From Microbacterium festucae (GTDB lineage: Bacteria > Actinomycetota > Actinomycetes > Actinomycetales > Microbacteriaceae): a DNA stretch of 64,000 nucleotides. Every line of letters starts with the position of its first letter. Within the stretch, counting starts at the first letter, position 1. The notes beneath the pieces were generated by a model, which had not been told where the DNA came from, did not search any database, and saw only the letters and a program-made list of their open reading frames with translations. The stretch lies in contig NZ_JAOEFC010000002.1 in assembly GCF_025421715.1 (NCBI RefSeq), positions 558,001-622,000 of the forward strand, given 5' to 3'. Both the position numbers and the translations under genes were made by a program. Below, piece after piece: positions 34,123 to 42,085 of this stretch.

Positions 34123-35969
34123 TCGAGGCCCTCCACGTCGGCGGCGCCGCCGGTGAGCTCGAGGAAGCGCTCCTCGAGCGTGCGGCCCGCGCGCACCTCG
34201 TCGACGGAGCCCGACGCGAGCACCTTGCCGGCCACGATCACCGCGACGCCGCTGCAGACCCGCTCGACCAGGCCCATGCCGTGGCTGGAGAGGATGACGG
34301 TGCCGCCGTGGGCGACGTAGGCCGAGAGGATGTCGAGGATGACGGCGCTGGAGACCGGGTCGACCGACTCGAACGGCTCATCGAGCACGAGCACCCGCGG
34401 CGAGTGGATCATCGCGCCGGCGAGCATGACCTTCTTCGTCATACCCGCGGAGTAGTCGGACACCGGGCGGCCGAGCGCGTCGACGAGGTCGAACGCGCGT
34501 GCGAGGTCGGCGGTGCGGCTCTCGACCACGGCCGGACGGAGCCCCCGCAGCACGCCGTAGTAGTGGAGCAGCTGACGGCCGGTGAGCCGGTCGAAGGTGC
34601 GCAGACGATCGGGCAGCACGCCCATCAGGCGTTTGGCGCCGGCGGGGTCGGCGGCCAGGTCGCGCCCGCCCACCTCGATCGTGCCGGCGTCGGCGCGCAG
34701 CAGTCCGGTGATCATCGACAGCGTCGTGGTCTTGCCGGCACCGTTGGGGCCGACGAGGCCGTAGAACGTGCCGGCGGGAACCGACAGGTCGATGCCGTCG
34801 ACGGCGAGGGCGTCGCCGAAGGTCTTGACGAGACCGCGCACCCGGATGGCCGCGGGCGCGTCGTCGGGGTCGACGGCGGGCAGCTCGTCGAGCAGGTCGG
34901 AGGTCATCGCGGCGGCCGCGAGCGGCGCGTCGTCCGCCGGCTCACCGGCGAGCGGCTCGTCGGTGATCGTGTCGTCGTCGATCGGCTCGCCGACGATCGG
35001 CTCGTCGGTGATCGTCTCGTCGGTGACCGGGGAGTCGGTGACCGGGGCGCTGTCGGCCGCGGGGTCTTCGACCTGCGGGTCGGCGACGACCGCGTCGTCG
35101 GAGGACGCCGCGGCGGCCTCGAGCTCCTCGAGGTCGAATCCGACGGCGGCGAGGTCGGCTTCGGTGTCGGGCACGGTGTCGACGGATGCCACAGCGTCCG
35201 GCTCGAACACGGGAGGCTCGCTCGGCGCCGAGGCGACAGCGGGCGGCTCGACGGCAGCGGGCTCGGCTTCGACGGCATCCGGCTCGACGACCGTCGGCTC
35301 GACGACCTCTGCCTCGACAGCCACTGCCTTAGGCTCGACCGCCGGCTCGACGACCTCAGCCTCGACAGCCCCTGCCTCAGCCTCGACAGCCGACTCGACG
35401 ACGATCGGTGCTGCCACAGCGGCGGGTGCCGCCGGGCGCTTGGCGCGGGAGGGCCGCTTCTTCGCGGCGGGCTTCTTGGCGACCGGGGCGGGCGTGGCCG
35501 ACTCCGTCGACGAGGCGGACTCCGCGGCCGTCGCCGTGGGCAGCGGCGGCACGGGAGGGACCGGAGGCGCGGGCGGGACCGTATCGGCGGACGTCTTCGC
35601 CGGCGACGCCGGGGCGGACGGGGTCCGCGGCGTCTTGGCACGCGGTGCCCGCGGCTTCGGCGAAGCGGGCTTGCGCGGCGTGGGCGCGGCGGGCTCTCGA
35701 GACGATGTCGTGAGCGTCGCGGCCACGACGGCGGCGGGCACGTCGGGCTTGGGCGGCAGCGGCGCAGCCGCGGCGGTGTCTTTCACGGTCGCGGCATCCG
35801 CGGTCGCAGCATCGACGGTCGGTACCTCTTCAGGGTCTGCGTGACCACCCGGACGCTGCGCGGCGGCCTCGGCGGCGGGGGTGGCGGGAACGGGGGGCGG
35901 CGGCGCGAGCGTGCCCACGACGCGGACCGAGTCCGAGTCGTCCTGCGGGGAGTGCAGAGCGGCAGCCAC
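34098..35969 (-). CDS. ABC exporter ATPase with long disordered N-terminus
   Basis: A 623-residue protein. Residues 374-623 are an ABC ATPase: Walker A GPNGAGKTT, variant signature YSAGMTKKVML, Walker B VLVLDEPFESVDP and switch His SSHGMG. Residues 1-373 are low complexity, first Pro/Ala-rich and basic (KPASPKPRAPRAKTPRTPSAP), then strongly acidic with repeats such as AVEAEVVEP and TDEP. The GTG start at 35969 is supported by TAGGTT six bases upstream, and the frame is open throughout, so the extension appears real. Downstream overlaps the permease gene. The extension is absent from normal family members of about 250-300 residues. Confidence 0.88.
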   Translation of the reverse strand: MAAALHSPQDDSDSVRVVGTLAPPPPVPATPAAEAAAQRPGGHADPEEVPTVDAATADAATVKDTAAAAPLPPKPDVPAAVVAATLTTSSREPAAPTPRKPASPKPRAPRAKTPRTPSAPASPAKTSADTVPPAPPVPPVPPLPTATAAESASSTESATPAPVAKKPAAKKRPSRAKRPAAPAAVAAPIVVESAVEAEAGAVEAEVVEPAVEPKAVAVEAEVVEPTVVEPDAVEAEPAAVEPPAVASAPSEPPVFEPDAVASVDTVPDTEADLAAVGFDLEELEAAAASSDDAVVADPQVEDPAADSAPVTDSPVTDETITDEPIVGEPIDDDTITDEPLAGEPADDAPLAAAAMTSDLLDELPAVDPDDAPAAIRVRGLVKTFGDALAVDGIDLSVPAGTFYGLVGPNGAGKTTTLSMITGLLRADAGTIEVGGRDLAADPAGAKRLMGVLPDRLRTFDRLTGRQLLHYYGVLRGLRPAVVESRTADLARAFDLVDALGRPVSDYSAGMTKKVMLAGAMIHSPRVLVLDEPFESVDPVSSAVILDILSAYVAHGGTVILSSHGMGLVERVCSGVAVIVAGKVLASGSVDEVRAGRTLEERFLELTGGAADVEGLEWLHTFSG

Positions 35970-35981
35970 CCGTCCAACCTA
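35967..35981 (-). promoter_or_regulatory. Leaderless promoter of ABC ATPase gene, TAGGTT
   Basis: TAGGTT (35981-35976) is six bases before the GTG (35969-35967). This supports the far upstream start that includes the disordered region. Confidence 0.55.
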
Positions 35982-36165
35982 GCAAGCCCGCAGGCCTCCC
36001 GACCCGGCGGATTCACAGCGTTACGACGGCCCCGCAGGTCACGAAACGGCAACTACCGGGCACTTTCCTGAAACTCACAGGGGACCCTTCGATACCATCG
36101 ACAACGGCACGAAGAGGTGTCCATTGGTCGAACCGACAGTGAACAACCATCTCCAGGAGCACCCC

Positions 36166-36858
36166 TTGACTCTTCAGACCGTCATCCTCGCCGCCGGCAT
36201 GGGCTCGCGGCTGGGGCGCAGCCTGCCCAAGCCCCTCACCGAGCTCAACGACGGACGCTCGATCATGCAGCAGCAGCACGACAACATCCGTGCCGCATTC
36301 GGCAAGCGCGCCCGCATCACCACGGTCGTCGGCTACCGCGCCGAGGCGATCGTCGAGGCCTTCCCGCGCGTCGACTACGTCTACAACGACCGTTACGACC
36401 AGACCAACACCTCCAAGAGCCTGCTGCGCGCCCTCACCGCCACCGGCAAGGGCGGCGTGCTCTGGATGAACGGCGACGTCGTCTTCGACCCGCGCGTGCT
36501 CGGCCGCGCGACCCACCTGATCGAGAACGACCAGTCGTTCGTCACGGTCAACACCGCCAAGGTCAGCGACGAAGAGGTCAAGTACACCGTCGACGCCGAG
36601 GGCTTCATCAAGGAACTCTCCAAGACCGTGCGCGGCGGCATCGGCGAGGCCGTGGGCATCAACTACATCTCCAGCGCCGACAAGAAGGCCTTCATCTCGC
36701 AGCTCGGCCGGGTCGACGACCAGGACTACTTCGAGCGCGGCCTCGAGCTCGCGATCGTCGAGAACGGTGTGCGCCTGCAGCCGCTCGACATCTCCGACCT
36801 CTACGCCGTCGAGGTCGACTTCGCCGAAGACCTCGAGCGCGCCAACCTCTTCGTCTGA
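36166..36858 (+). CDS. NTP-transferase (LicC/MobA-type nucleotidyltransferase)
   Basis: A 230-residue nucleotidyltransferase of the NTP_transf_3 fold. The nucleotide-binding signature TVILAAGMGSRLGRSLPKPLTEL is at the N-terminus. VLWMNGDVVFDP supplies the metal-binding Asp, and the C-terminus has AVEVDFAEDLERAN. Such enzymes activate sugar phosphates or phosphocholine as NDP or CMP derivatives. I place the start at TTG 36166 because AGGAG at 36155-36159 has ideal six-base spacing; in-frame TTG and GTG codons at 36124 and 36139 lack a site. Wall-polymer genes follow within 6 kb, which fits envelope precursor activation, but the substrate is not proven. Confidence 0.82.
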   Translation: MTLQTVILAAGMGSRLGRSLPKPLTELNDGRSIMQQQHDNIRAAFGKRARITTVVGYRAEAIVEAFPRVDYVYNDRYDQTNTSKSLLRALTATGKGGVLWMNGDVVFDPRVLGRATHLIENDQSFVTVNTAKVSDEEVKYTVDAEGFIKELSKTVRGGIGEAVGINYISSADKKAFISQLGRVDDQDYFERGLELAIVENGVRLQPLDISDLYAVEVDFAEDLERANLFV

Positions 36859-36864
36859 CCCCTT

Positions 36865-36920
36865 CGCCACCCCGGGGTCTGTTCCTGGGGACTGTCCCCG
36901 GGGCCACTCCCAGGGTGGCG
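36865..36920. repeat. Intergenic nested inverted repeat (REP-like or terminator)
   Basis: Outer arms CGCCACCC (36865-36872) and GGGTGGCG (36913-36920) enclose a hairpin CCTGGGGA/TCCCCGGG (36884-36891 with 36895-36902). It fills most of the gap after the nucleotidyltransferase gene. It could end that transcript; the GGGGACTGTCCCC core also resembles REP elements. Confidence 0.6.
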
Positions 36921-36939
36921 TGGTTAGGATCGCGGTGAC

Positions 36940-37875
36940 ATGGCCAAGGTCCACCGCATCCACTCCCTTCCCGAAGACGCGCCCTGGACGGGCGGGCTGC
37001 CTCCGGAGGGCCCCAGCGAGCATCCGTTCGGCATCCGCGCGCTCGACCGCGTGCTCGCGGTGCAGCGCCCCGCCGTCATCGCGCACCTGCGCAGCATCCG
37101 GCTGCGCCACCCGGATGCCTCGACGGCGCACATCGTGCGGATGCTCGAGCGCCGCTACCTCGCGGCCGTGACCACGGGTGGCGCCGCCGTGGGAGCCACC
37201 GCGGTGGTGCCCGGCATCGGCACCGGGGTCACCCTCGCCCTCAGCGGCGTGGAGACGGTGGCCTTCCTCGAGGCGACCGCGCTGTTCTCGCAGTCGCTCG
37301 CCGAACTGCACGGCATCCGGGTCGACGACCCCGACCGTGCCCGCGCGCTCGTGCTGACCCTCATGCTCGGCAAAGAGGGCGTCGACCTCGTCTCGCAGCT
37401 CGCGCGCCAGGCGGCCGGCACCGGCGGCGCCCGCACGGCCTACTGGGGCGACCTGGTGACCAAGTCGCTCCCCCGCGCCGCGGTGGGTCCGCTCGTCGAC
37501 CGCCTGAAGACGGTGTTCCTGCGGCGCTTCGCCGCGGCGGGCGGCGCCTCGGTCATCGGCAAGGCGCTGCCGTTCGGCATCGGCGCGGCCATCGGCGGGG
37601 CCGGCAACAACGTGCTCGGTCGGCGCGTGGTCGTCGGTGCACGACGCGCGTTCGGGGTGCCGCCGGTCGGCTACCCGGGCGAACTGGAGCCCAAGCCCGG
37701 GGCGGTGCGCCTGGAGCACGGCGCCGTGCGCGCGGTGCGCCGCACCGGCGGCTCCCTCGCCGGCACCGGACGCCGGGTGGTGCGCGTCGTGCGCCCGCGC
37801 CGCGCCGTCGATCCCGCCGCACCCCCGGCGCCGGTCGACCCGCCCGACGCCGCCCGCCCCGACGCCGATCGGTGA
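36940..37875 (+). CDS. Conserved hypothetical protein with hydrophobic core
   Basis: A 311-residue protein that I do not confidently recognise; it has some resemblance to EcsC-like proteins. Features: a polar N-terminus of about 70 residues (HRIHSLPEDAPWTGG, HIVRMLERRYLAA); a glycine-rich hydrophobic stretch TGGAAVGATAVVPGIGTGVTLALSG (residues about 79-103); a second, GKALPFGIGAAIGGAGNNVLG, near residue 208; and a basic C-terminus ending in a Pro/Asp-rich tail. It may associate with the membrane. TAGGAT lies nine bases before the ATG at 36940. Confidence 0.75.
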   Translation: MAKVHRIHSLPEDAPWTGGLPPEGPSEHPFGIRALDRVLAVQRPAVIAHLRSIRLRHPDASTAHIVRMLERRYLAAVTTGGAAVGATAVVPGIGTGVTLALSGVETVAFLEATALFSQSLAELHGIRVDDPDRARALVLTLMLGKEGVDLVSQLARQAAGTGGARTAYWGDLVTKSLPRAAVGPLVDRLKTVFLRRFAAAGGASVIGKALPFGIGAAIGGAGNNVLGRRVVVGARRAFGVPPVGYPGELEPKPGAVRLEHGAVRAVRRTGGSLAGTGRRVVRVVRPRRAVDPAAPPAPVDPPDAARPDADR

Positions 37876-37950
37876 CACGGGCGGCAGCGCCGCACCCGCG
37901 ATCGCCGCGCCCCCCACCCCGCACGCAGGCGCGCGGGGCACAATGACAGC

Positions 37951-38238
37951 ATGGGAATCTTCCAGCAGCGCCCCGAAGACCAGAACGAGTGGGCCGGCCT
38001 GCCGTCCGAGCCGTGGGAGCCGCGCGCCGACGCCGAGGTGCTCCCCCCGGCCGTCGACGACCTCGGCCTGTTCGCCGCCGGCACCTCGGTGTCGGTGCCG
38101 CTCGAGGTGCGGGAAGAGACGCTCGACGACGTCATCCCCGACCCCGATGCGCCCGGCACCGCCCGCACCACGGGCGTCGAGGTCATCGCGTCGCAGGCCG
38201 GCGCGGCGGAACTGTCGGCCGTCGAGGACGGCGACTGA
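37951..38238 (+). CDS. Small acidic hypothetical protein
   Basis: A 95-residue, Glu/Asp/Pro-rich soluble protein (MGIFQQRPEDQNEWAGLPSE at its start; DDVIPDPDAPGT in the middle) without membrane helices or recognisable motifs. It may be largely disordered. CACAAT ends six bases before the ATG, a weak match to the leaderless pattern. Codon use resembles neighbours. It is probably real but could be questioned. Confidence 0.55.
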   Translation: MGIFQQRPEDQNEWAGLPSEPWEPRADAEVLPPAVDDLGLFAAGTSVSVPLEVREETLDDVIPDPDAPGTARTTGVEVIASQAGAAELSAVEDGD

Positions 38239-38282
38239 CCCGCCACCCGGCGCGCGCGTAGCCCCACACCCCGTCGACGTCC

Positions 38283-38297
38283 TACGCTCGGAGGATG
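38283..38297 (+). promoter_or_regulatory. TACGCT -10 with CGGAGG before ATG
   Basis: TACGCT (38283-38288) is followed by CGGAGG and then the ATG at 38295. The six-base gap both fits a leaderless start and looks like a ribosome-binding site, though too close to the ATG to work well as one. Confidence 0.5.
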
Positions 38298-39581
38298 GAC
38301 AGCACTGCGGCGTGCCTCGAGGCGTGGATGCCGCAGCAGCGCTGGTACTCCGCGAAAGCGACCGTGCCCCGGCTGCGCACCCTCGCGGTGCACGAGCTCG
38401 CCTCCCCCGATCCGCACGCCCGGGTGCGCGTGCACGTGGTGGTCGATGACGCCGTCGATCCGGCGGTGACCTACCAGGTGCCCGTCGTCGCCCGCCCCAC
38501 CGCCGTCACGGCCGAGCCCGAGCACATCGTCGGCACGCTGCCCGACGGCACCGTGCTGATCGACGGGCCGCACGACCCCGCCTACGCGGCCGCACTGCTG
38601 GATGCCATCGCGCCGGGCACCGCCGCACCGGGCACGGCCGCACCGGCGACGGTGCTGGCCGGGGAGCAGTCGAACACCTCGGTCATCTACGCCCCGGCGG
38701 CCGGCACGCCCGTCATCGTCAAGGTCTTCCGACGCCTGCAGCCGGGCCCGAACCCCGAGGTCGAGCTGCAGTCGGCCCTCGCCGAGGCCGGCTCACCCCA
38801 CGTCCCCCGTGCCGTGGGACACCTCGAGACGACCTGGACGGATCCGGGCGACGCGCACCGCACCGCGACCGGTGTCGCCGCGTTCGCCCAGGAGTTCTTC
38901 CCCGACGTCGAAGACGCCTGGCGGGTGGCCCTCGTCGCCGCGGCCGCCGGCGAGTCGTTCTCGGCGCCCGCGCACGCACTGGGGGCGGCGACCGCCGAGG
39001 TGCACCTCGACCTCGCCCGCCTGCTCCCGGTGGTGCCCGCGGGCGAACAGGAGCGCGGCGGGGTGCGCGCCGCGTGGGCGCGCCGCCTGGGGATCGCCAT
39101 CGCCGAGGTGCCGGCGCTGGCCGCGCACCGCGAGGCGATCGCCGCGGTGTACGCGCGGGCCGACGGCATCCGATGGCCGGCGCTGCAGCGCATCCACGGC
39201 GACTACCACCTCGGGCAGGTGCTGCAGGTGCCCGGACGCGGATGGGTCGTGCTCGACTTCGAGGGCGAGCCGATGCGCCCCATCGACGAGCGCCGGGCGC
39301 CGGATGCCGTCGCCCGCGACGTGGCCGGGATGCTGCGCTCCTTCGACTACATCGCGGGGGCGCTGCCGGAGATCCCCCACGTCGCCGAGTGGGCGGCCAC
39401 CGCGCGCCGCGCGTTCCTCGGCGGCTACGAAGACCGCACCGGCATGCCGGCCACCGGTCCGCTGCTGGACGCGTTCGAGCTCGACAAGGCCGTCTACGAG
39501 GCGATCTACGAGGCGCGCAACCGCCCCGACTGGCTGGGCATCCCCCTGGCCGCCGTCGAGCGCATCATCGCCCGCGACTGA
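38295..39581 (+). CDS. Maltokinase-like phosphotransferase
   Basis: A 428-residue kinase of the APH-like fold, resembling actinobacterial maltokinase (Mak/Pep2), which phosphorylates maltose for the GlgE alpha-glucan route. It has an N-terminal cap (CLEAWMPQQRWYSAKA), the ATP-site strand TPVIVKVFRRLQPGPNPEVELQ, the catalytic loop RIHGDYHLGQVL and the metal motif VVLDFEGEP. The closely related glucosamine kinases share these motifs, so substrate is not certain. No treS, glgE or glgB is next to it, unlike the usual arrangement. Confidence 0.8.
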   Translation: MDSTAACLEAWMPQQRWYSAKATVPRLRTLAVHELASPDPHARVRVHVVVDDAVDPAVTYQVPVVARPTAVTAEPEHIVGTLPDGTVLIDGPHDPAYAAALLDAIAPGTAAPGTAAPATVLAGEQSNTSVIYAPAAGTPVIVKVFRRLQPGPNPEVELQSALAEAGSPHVPRAVGHLETTWTDPGDAHRTATGVAAFAQEFFPDVEDAWRVALVAAAAGESFSAPAHALGAATAEVHLDLARLLPVVPAGEQERGGVRAAWARRLGIAIAEVPALAAHREAIAAVYARADGIRWPALQRIHGDYHLGQVLQVPGRGWVVLDFEGEPMRPIDERRAPDAVARDVAGMLRSFDYIAGALPEIPHVAEWAATARRAFLGGYEDRTGMPATGPLLDAFELDKAVYEAIYEARNRPDWLGIPLAAVERIIARD

Positions 39582-39592
39582 CCGGGCCCGGC

Positions 39593-40864
39593 TCAGTCGT
39601 CGCCGAGGTCGGCCTCGTCGGACTCGTCGTCGTCCTCGTCACCGGTGCGGGTGTGCCACTGCTCCCACTCCGACATCAGGCGGTCGATCGCCGCATGGAA
39701 CCGCGCCGTGGCGGCGCCGGGCGCGGTGTCGCCGAAGTAGTGCCGCACCCAGCCCGACAGACGGCTGACCGCCTCGCCGTCGGAGAGCACGCGCTGGGCG
39801 GCGGCGAGGATGTCGGGCGCGTCCTGCGCGGTCAGCCACTCGGCATCCGAGAGGTACCCGTGCGTGTCGACGATGGCGGCCGGATCGACCGGGCGGGTCA
39901 CCATGAGCGGCTTGTCGGCGGCGAGACGGTCGTAGACCATCGCCGAGATGTCGACGATCGCCACGTCGGATGCCGCCAGCTGCCAGCCCAGGTCAGGTGT
40001 GTCGTCGAACACGTGCTGCGCGGTGGGGTCGGCCGCGTTGGCGGCGCGGATCGCGTCGATGATGCGCCGGTTGGCGGCGCCGTACTCGTGGTCGACGACG
40101 CCCGAGCGCGGGTGCGGCCGGTAGACGAGCCGGTGCTCGGGCGAGGCCAGCACGGCCGCCGCGAGGGCCTCGCCGTGACTGCGGATCGAGCCGTAGTGCG
40201 CCGAGGGGCGGTCGCCCTCCCACGTCGGCGCGTACAGCACCACGGTGCGCCCGTCGGGCGTGTAGGGCAGCACGCCGGAGTAGTGGTCGGCCTGCGGGCG
40301 GCCGATGGCGATGGTGCGCGCGTCGAGGTCGTAGTCCCACAGCACCCGCGACAGTCGCTCCCGGGCGGCGTCACCGGCGACCAGCGCGTAGTCGTAGGCC
40401 TTGAACTGGTTGGTGGTCATGTACATCTTGTCGGACTCGCCGTGGTTGATGAACACGTGCCAGCGCCGCCCGTAGCGGAACATCTGGAAGTTGCGGGTGT
40501 TCTGGTTGACGTACAGCACGATGCGGATGTCCTGGGTGGCGATGTAGCGCTCCAGGTCGCGCACCGTCGGCACGAAGGCCACCGGAAGAGCACCGTCGTC
40601 GAGCAGCGCCCGCGCGCCGGTGGCGTTGCGGCTGAGCACCACGACCGGCTGGATGCGGGCGAGCTCGGCCAGCGGGCGGTACCACTGGCGCATCTGGTAC
40701 ATGTTCACCGCACCGTCGGCGAAGTACACGGCGACCCGGAAGTGGTGCGACGGATGCGGGGGGCGCTGGCCGAGGCGGCGACGCACCTCCTGCACGGCCG
40801 CGCGACCGACGATCGCCTTGCGCAGCAGCGCCCCCGCCTTGCGTGCGTCACGGACGATTCCCAT
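39593..40864 (-). CDS. Divergent CDP-glycerol glycerophosphotransferase-family protein
   Basis: A 423-residue GT-B-like protein of the TagB/TagF family. It retains LYAPTWEGDRPSAHYGS and VYRPHPRSG, but the usual HGTPLK is replaced by FINHGESDKMYMT and the TDYSS motif by VDISAMVYDRL. The changes suggest a different donor or acceptor. The N-terminus begins MGIVRDARKAG and the C-terminus is strongly acidic (GDEDDDESDEADLGDD). Its start has GGAGGG directly upstream and TAGGCT six bases from the ATG. It is divergent from the GT2 gene by 54 bp and converges with the kinase gene. Confidence 0.85.
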   Translation of the reverse strand: MGIVRDARKAGALLRKAIVGRAAVQEVRRRLGQRPPHPSHHFRVAVYFADGAVNMYQMRQWYRPLAELARIQPVVVLSRNATGARALLDDGALPVAFVPTVRDLERYIATQDIRIVLYVNQNTRNFQMFRYGRRWHVFINHGESDKMYMTTNQFKAYDYALVAGDAARERLSRVLWDYDLDARTIAIGRPQADHYSGVLPYTPDGRTVVLYAPTWEGDRPSAHYGSIRSHGEALAAAVLASPEHRLVYRPHPRSGVVDHEYGAANRRIIDAIRAANAADPTAQHVFDDTPDLGWQLAASDVAIVDISAMVYDRLAADKPLMVTRPVDPAAIVDTHGYLSDAEWLTAQDAPDILAAAQRVLSDGEAVSRLSGWVRHYFGDTAPGAATARFHAAIDRLMSEWEQWHTRTGDEDDDESDEADLGDD

Positions 40865-40876
40865 CCCTCCAGCCTA
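40862..40876 (-). promoter_or_regulatory. TAGGCT -10 before CDP-glycerol transferase start
   Basis: TAGGCT (40876-40871) is followed by GGAGGG and the ATG (40864-40862). Confidence 0.5.
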
Positions 40877-40918
40877 CCCAGCGCACGTCCGCGGCCCCCG
40901 TCGTGGGAGGATCGAAGG

Positions 40919-42010
40919 ATGCACGACACCCCGCCCCCGACCCGGGACGCCCCCGTTCCGGCGCCCGGATCCGGGGTGACCTTCGTGATGCCGGTGCTCA
41001 ACGAGCGGGCCTACCTCGCCCGCGCCGTCGCCGCGGTGCTCGCCCAGCAGTTCGACGGTCCGCGCGAGGTGATCCTCGCCCTCGGGCCGTCCACCGACGG
41101 CACCACCGAGATCGCGCACGAGCTCGCCGCCGCAGACGAGCGCGTGCGCCTGGTCGACAACCCGGCCGCCGACATCCCCGTCGGGCTCAACCGCGCGATC
41201 CGCGCGGGGGCGCACCCCACCGTCGTGCGCGTGGACGCGCACTCCGAGCTCGACGCCGGGTACACGGCGCGGGCCCTGGCGACCCTGGCGCGCGTGCGGG
41301 CCGCGAACATCGGCGGCGTGATGCGCGCCGAGGGCCGCACCCCCTTCCAGCGGGCGGTCGCCCGCGCCTACAACTCCCCCATCGGCCTCGGCGGCGGCGC
41401 CTACCACGGCTCCCGCGACGAGGGCCCGGCGGAGTCGGCCTATCTCGGCGTCATGCGCCGGAGCGTGCTGGACGAGGTCGGCGGGTTCGACGAGACCATC
41501 CGCCGAGGCGAGGACTGGGAGCTGAACCTGCGCATCCGCGCCGCCGGCTACCGGGTGTGGTTCGACCCGGCGCTGGCCGTGACCTACTGGCCGCGCGAGA
41601 GCTGGGCCCGCCTCGTGCGCCAGTTCCATGCCACCGGCACGTGGCGCGGCGAACTGGTGCGACGGTTCGGCCGCCGCAACTCGCTGCGCTTCTTCGCACC
41701 GCCGCTGCTCGTGCTGGCCGTCGCGCTCGCCGTGGTGGTCGCCGTGCTGCAGCTGACCGGCGTGCTGTCGGGGGTCGCGGCGCTGATCGGCAGCCTGGCC
41801 TACGTGCCCATCGCCGCCTACCTGGCACTGCTCGTGGTCATCGCCGCGGGGCCCGCCGGCGGCCGCGGCTGGCGCGACCGACTGTGGACGGCCGCCGTCA
41901 TCCCCTCGATGCACCTCCCCTGGGGGGTCGGCTTCATCGGCGGGCTGCTGCGCGGTGCCCACGGCACCGTCGACACGTCGCGGCTGGCCCGCAACACTCC
42001 GCTGCCCTGA
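40919..42010 (+). CDS. Membrane-associated family 2 glycosyltransferase (ExoA-like)
   Basis: A 363-residue GT2 enzyme. The N-terminal GT-A domain has VTFVMPVLNERAYLARAVAAVL, the metal-binding DxD-like RVDAHSEL, and the late RRGEDWELNLRIRAAGYRVWFDP. Helices near residues 260-310 (FFAPPLLVLAVALAVVVAVLQ and following) anchor it to the membrane. The layout resembles ExoA-type transferases for exopolysaccharides. The ATG at 40919 is preceded by GGAGG nine bases upstream. It probably acts on a lipid-linked envelope glycan together with the nearby polymer-transferase genes. Confidence 0.88.
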   Translation: MHDTPPPTRDAPVPAPGSGVTFVMPVLNERAYLARAVAAVLAQQFDGPREVILALGPSTDGTTEIAHELAAADERVRLVDNPAADIPVGLNRAIRAGAHPTVVRVDAHSELDAGYTARALATLARVRAANIGGVMRAEGRTPFQRAVARAYNSPIGLGGGAYHGSRDEGPAESAYLGVMRRSVLDEVGGFDETIRRGEDWELNLRIRAAGYRVWFDPALAVTYWPRESWARLVRQFHATGTWRGELVRRFGRRNSLRFFAPPLLVLAVALAVVVAVLQLTGVLSGVAALIGSLAYVPIAAYLALLVVIAAGPAGGRGWRDRLWTAAVIPSMHLPWGVGFIGGLLRGAHGTVDTSRLARNTPLP

Positions 42011-42051
42011 CCCGGGCGGTCAGGTGTCGGCCGTCCCGGCGGGCGGCGCTC

Positions 42052-42076
42052 CTCCCGGCATCCGCGGTGCCGGGAG
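42052..42076. terminator. Hairpin between convergent genes
   Basis: CTCCCGGCA (42052-42060) pairs with TGCCGGGAG (42068-42076) around a seven-base loop, between the GT2 gene and the opposing glycerophosphotransferase gene. Likely bidirectional. Confidence 0.65.
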
Positions 42077-42085
42077 ATCCGGGGG

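Noticed and set aside
39074..42010. A 978-codon open frame that would fuse other sequence to the GT2 enzyme
   Set aside because: The first 600 codons are antisense or out of frame to the kinase and the CDP-glycerol transferase and are Arg/Gly/Val-rich; a GT2 start with a ribosome-binding site is at 40919.
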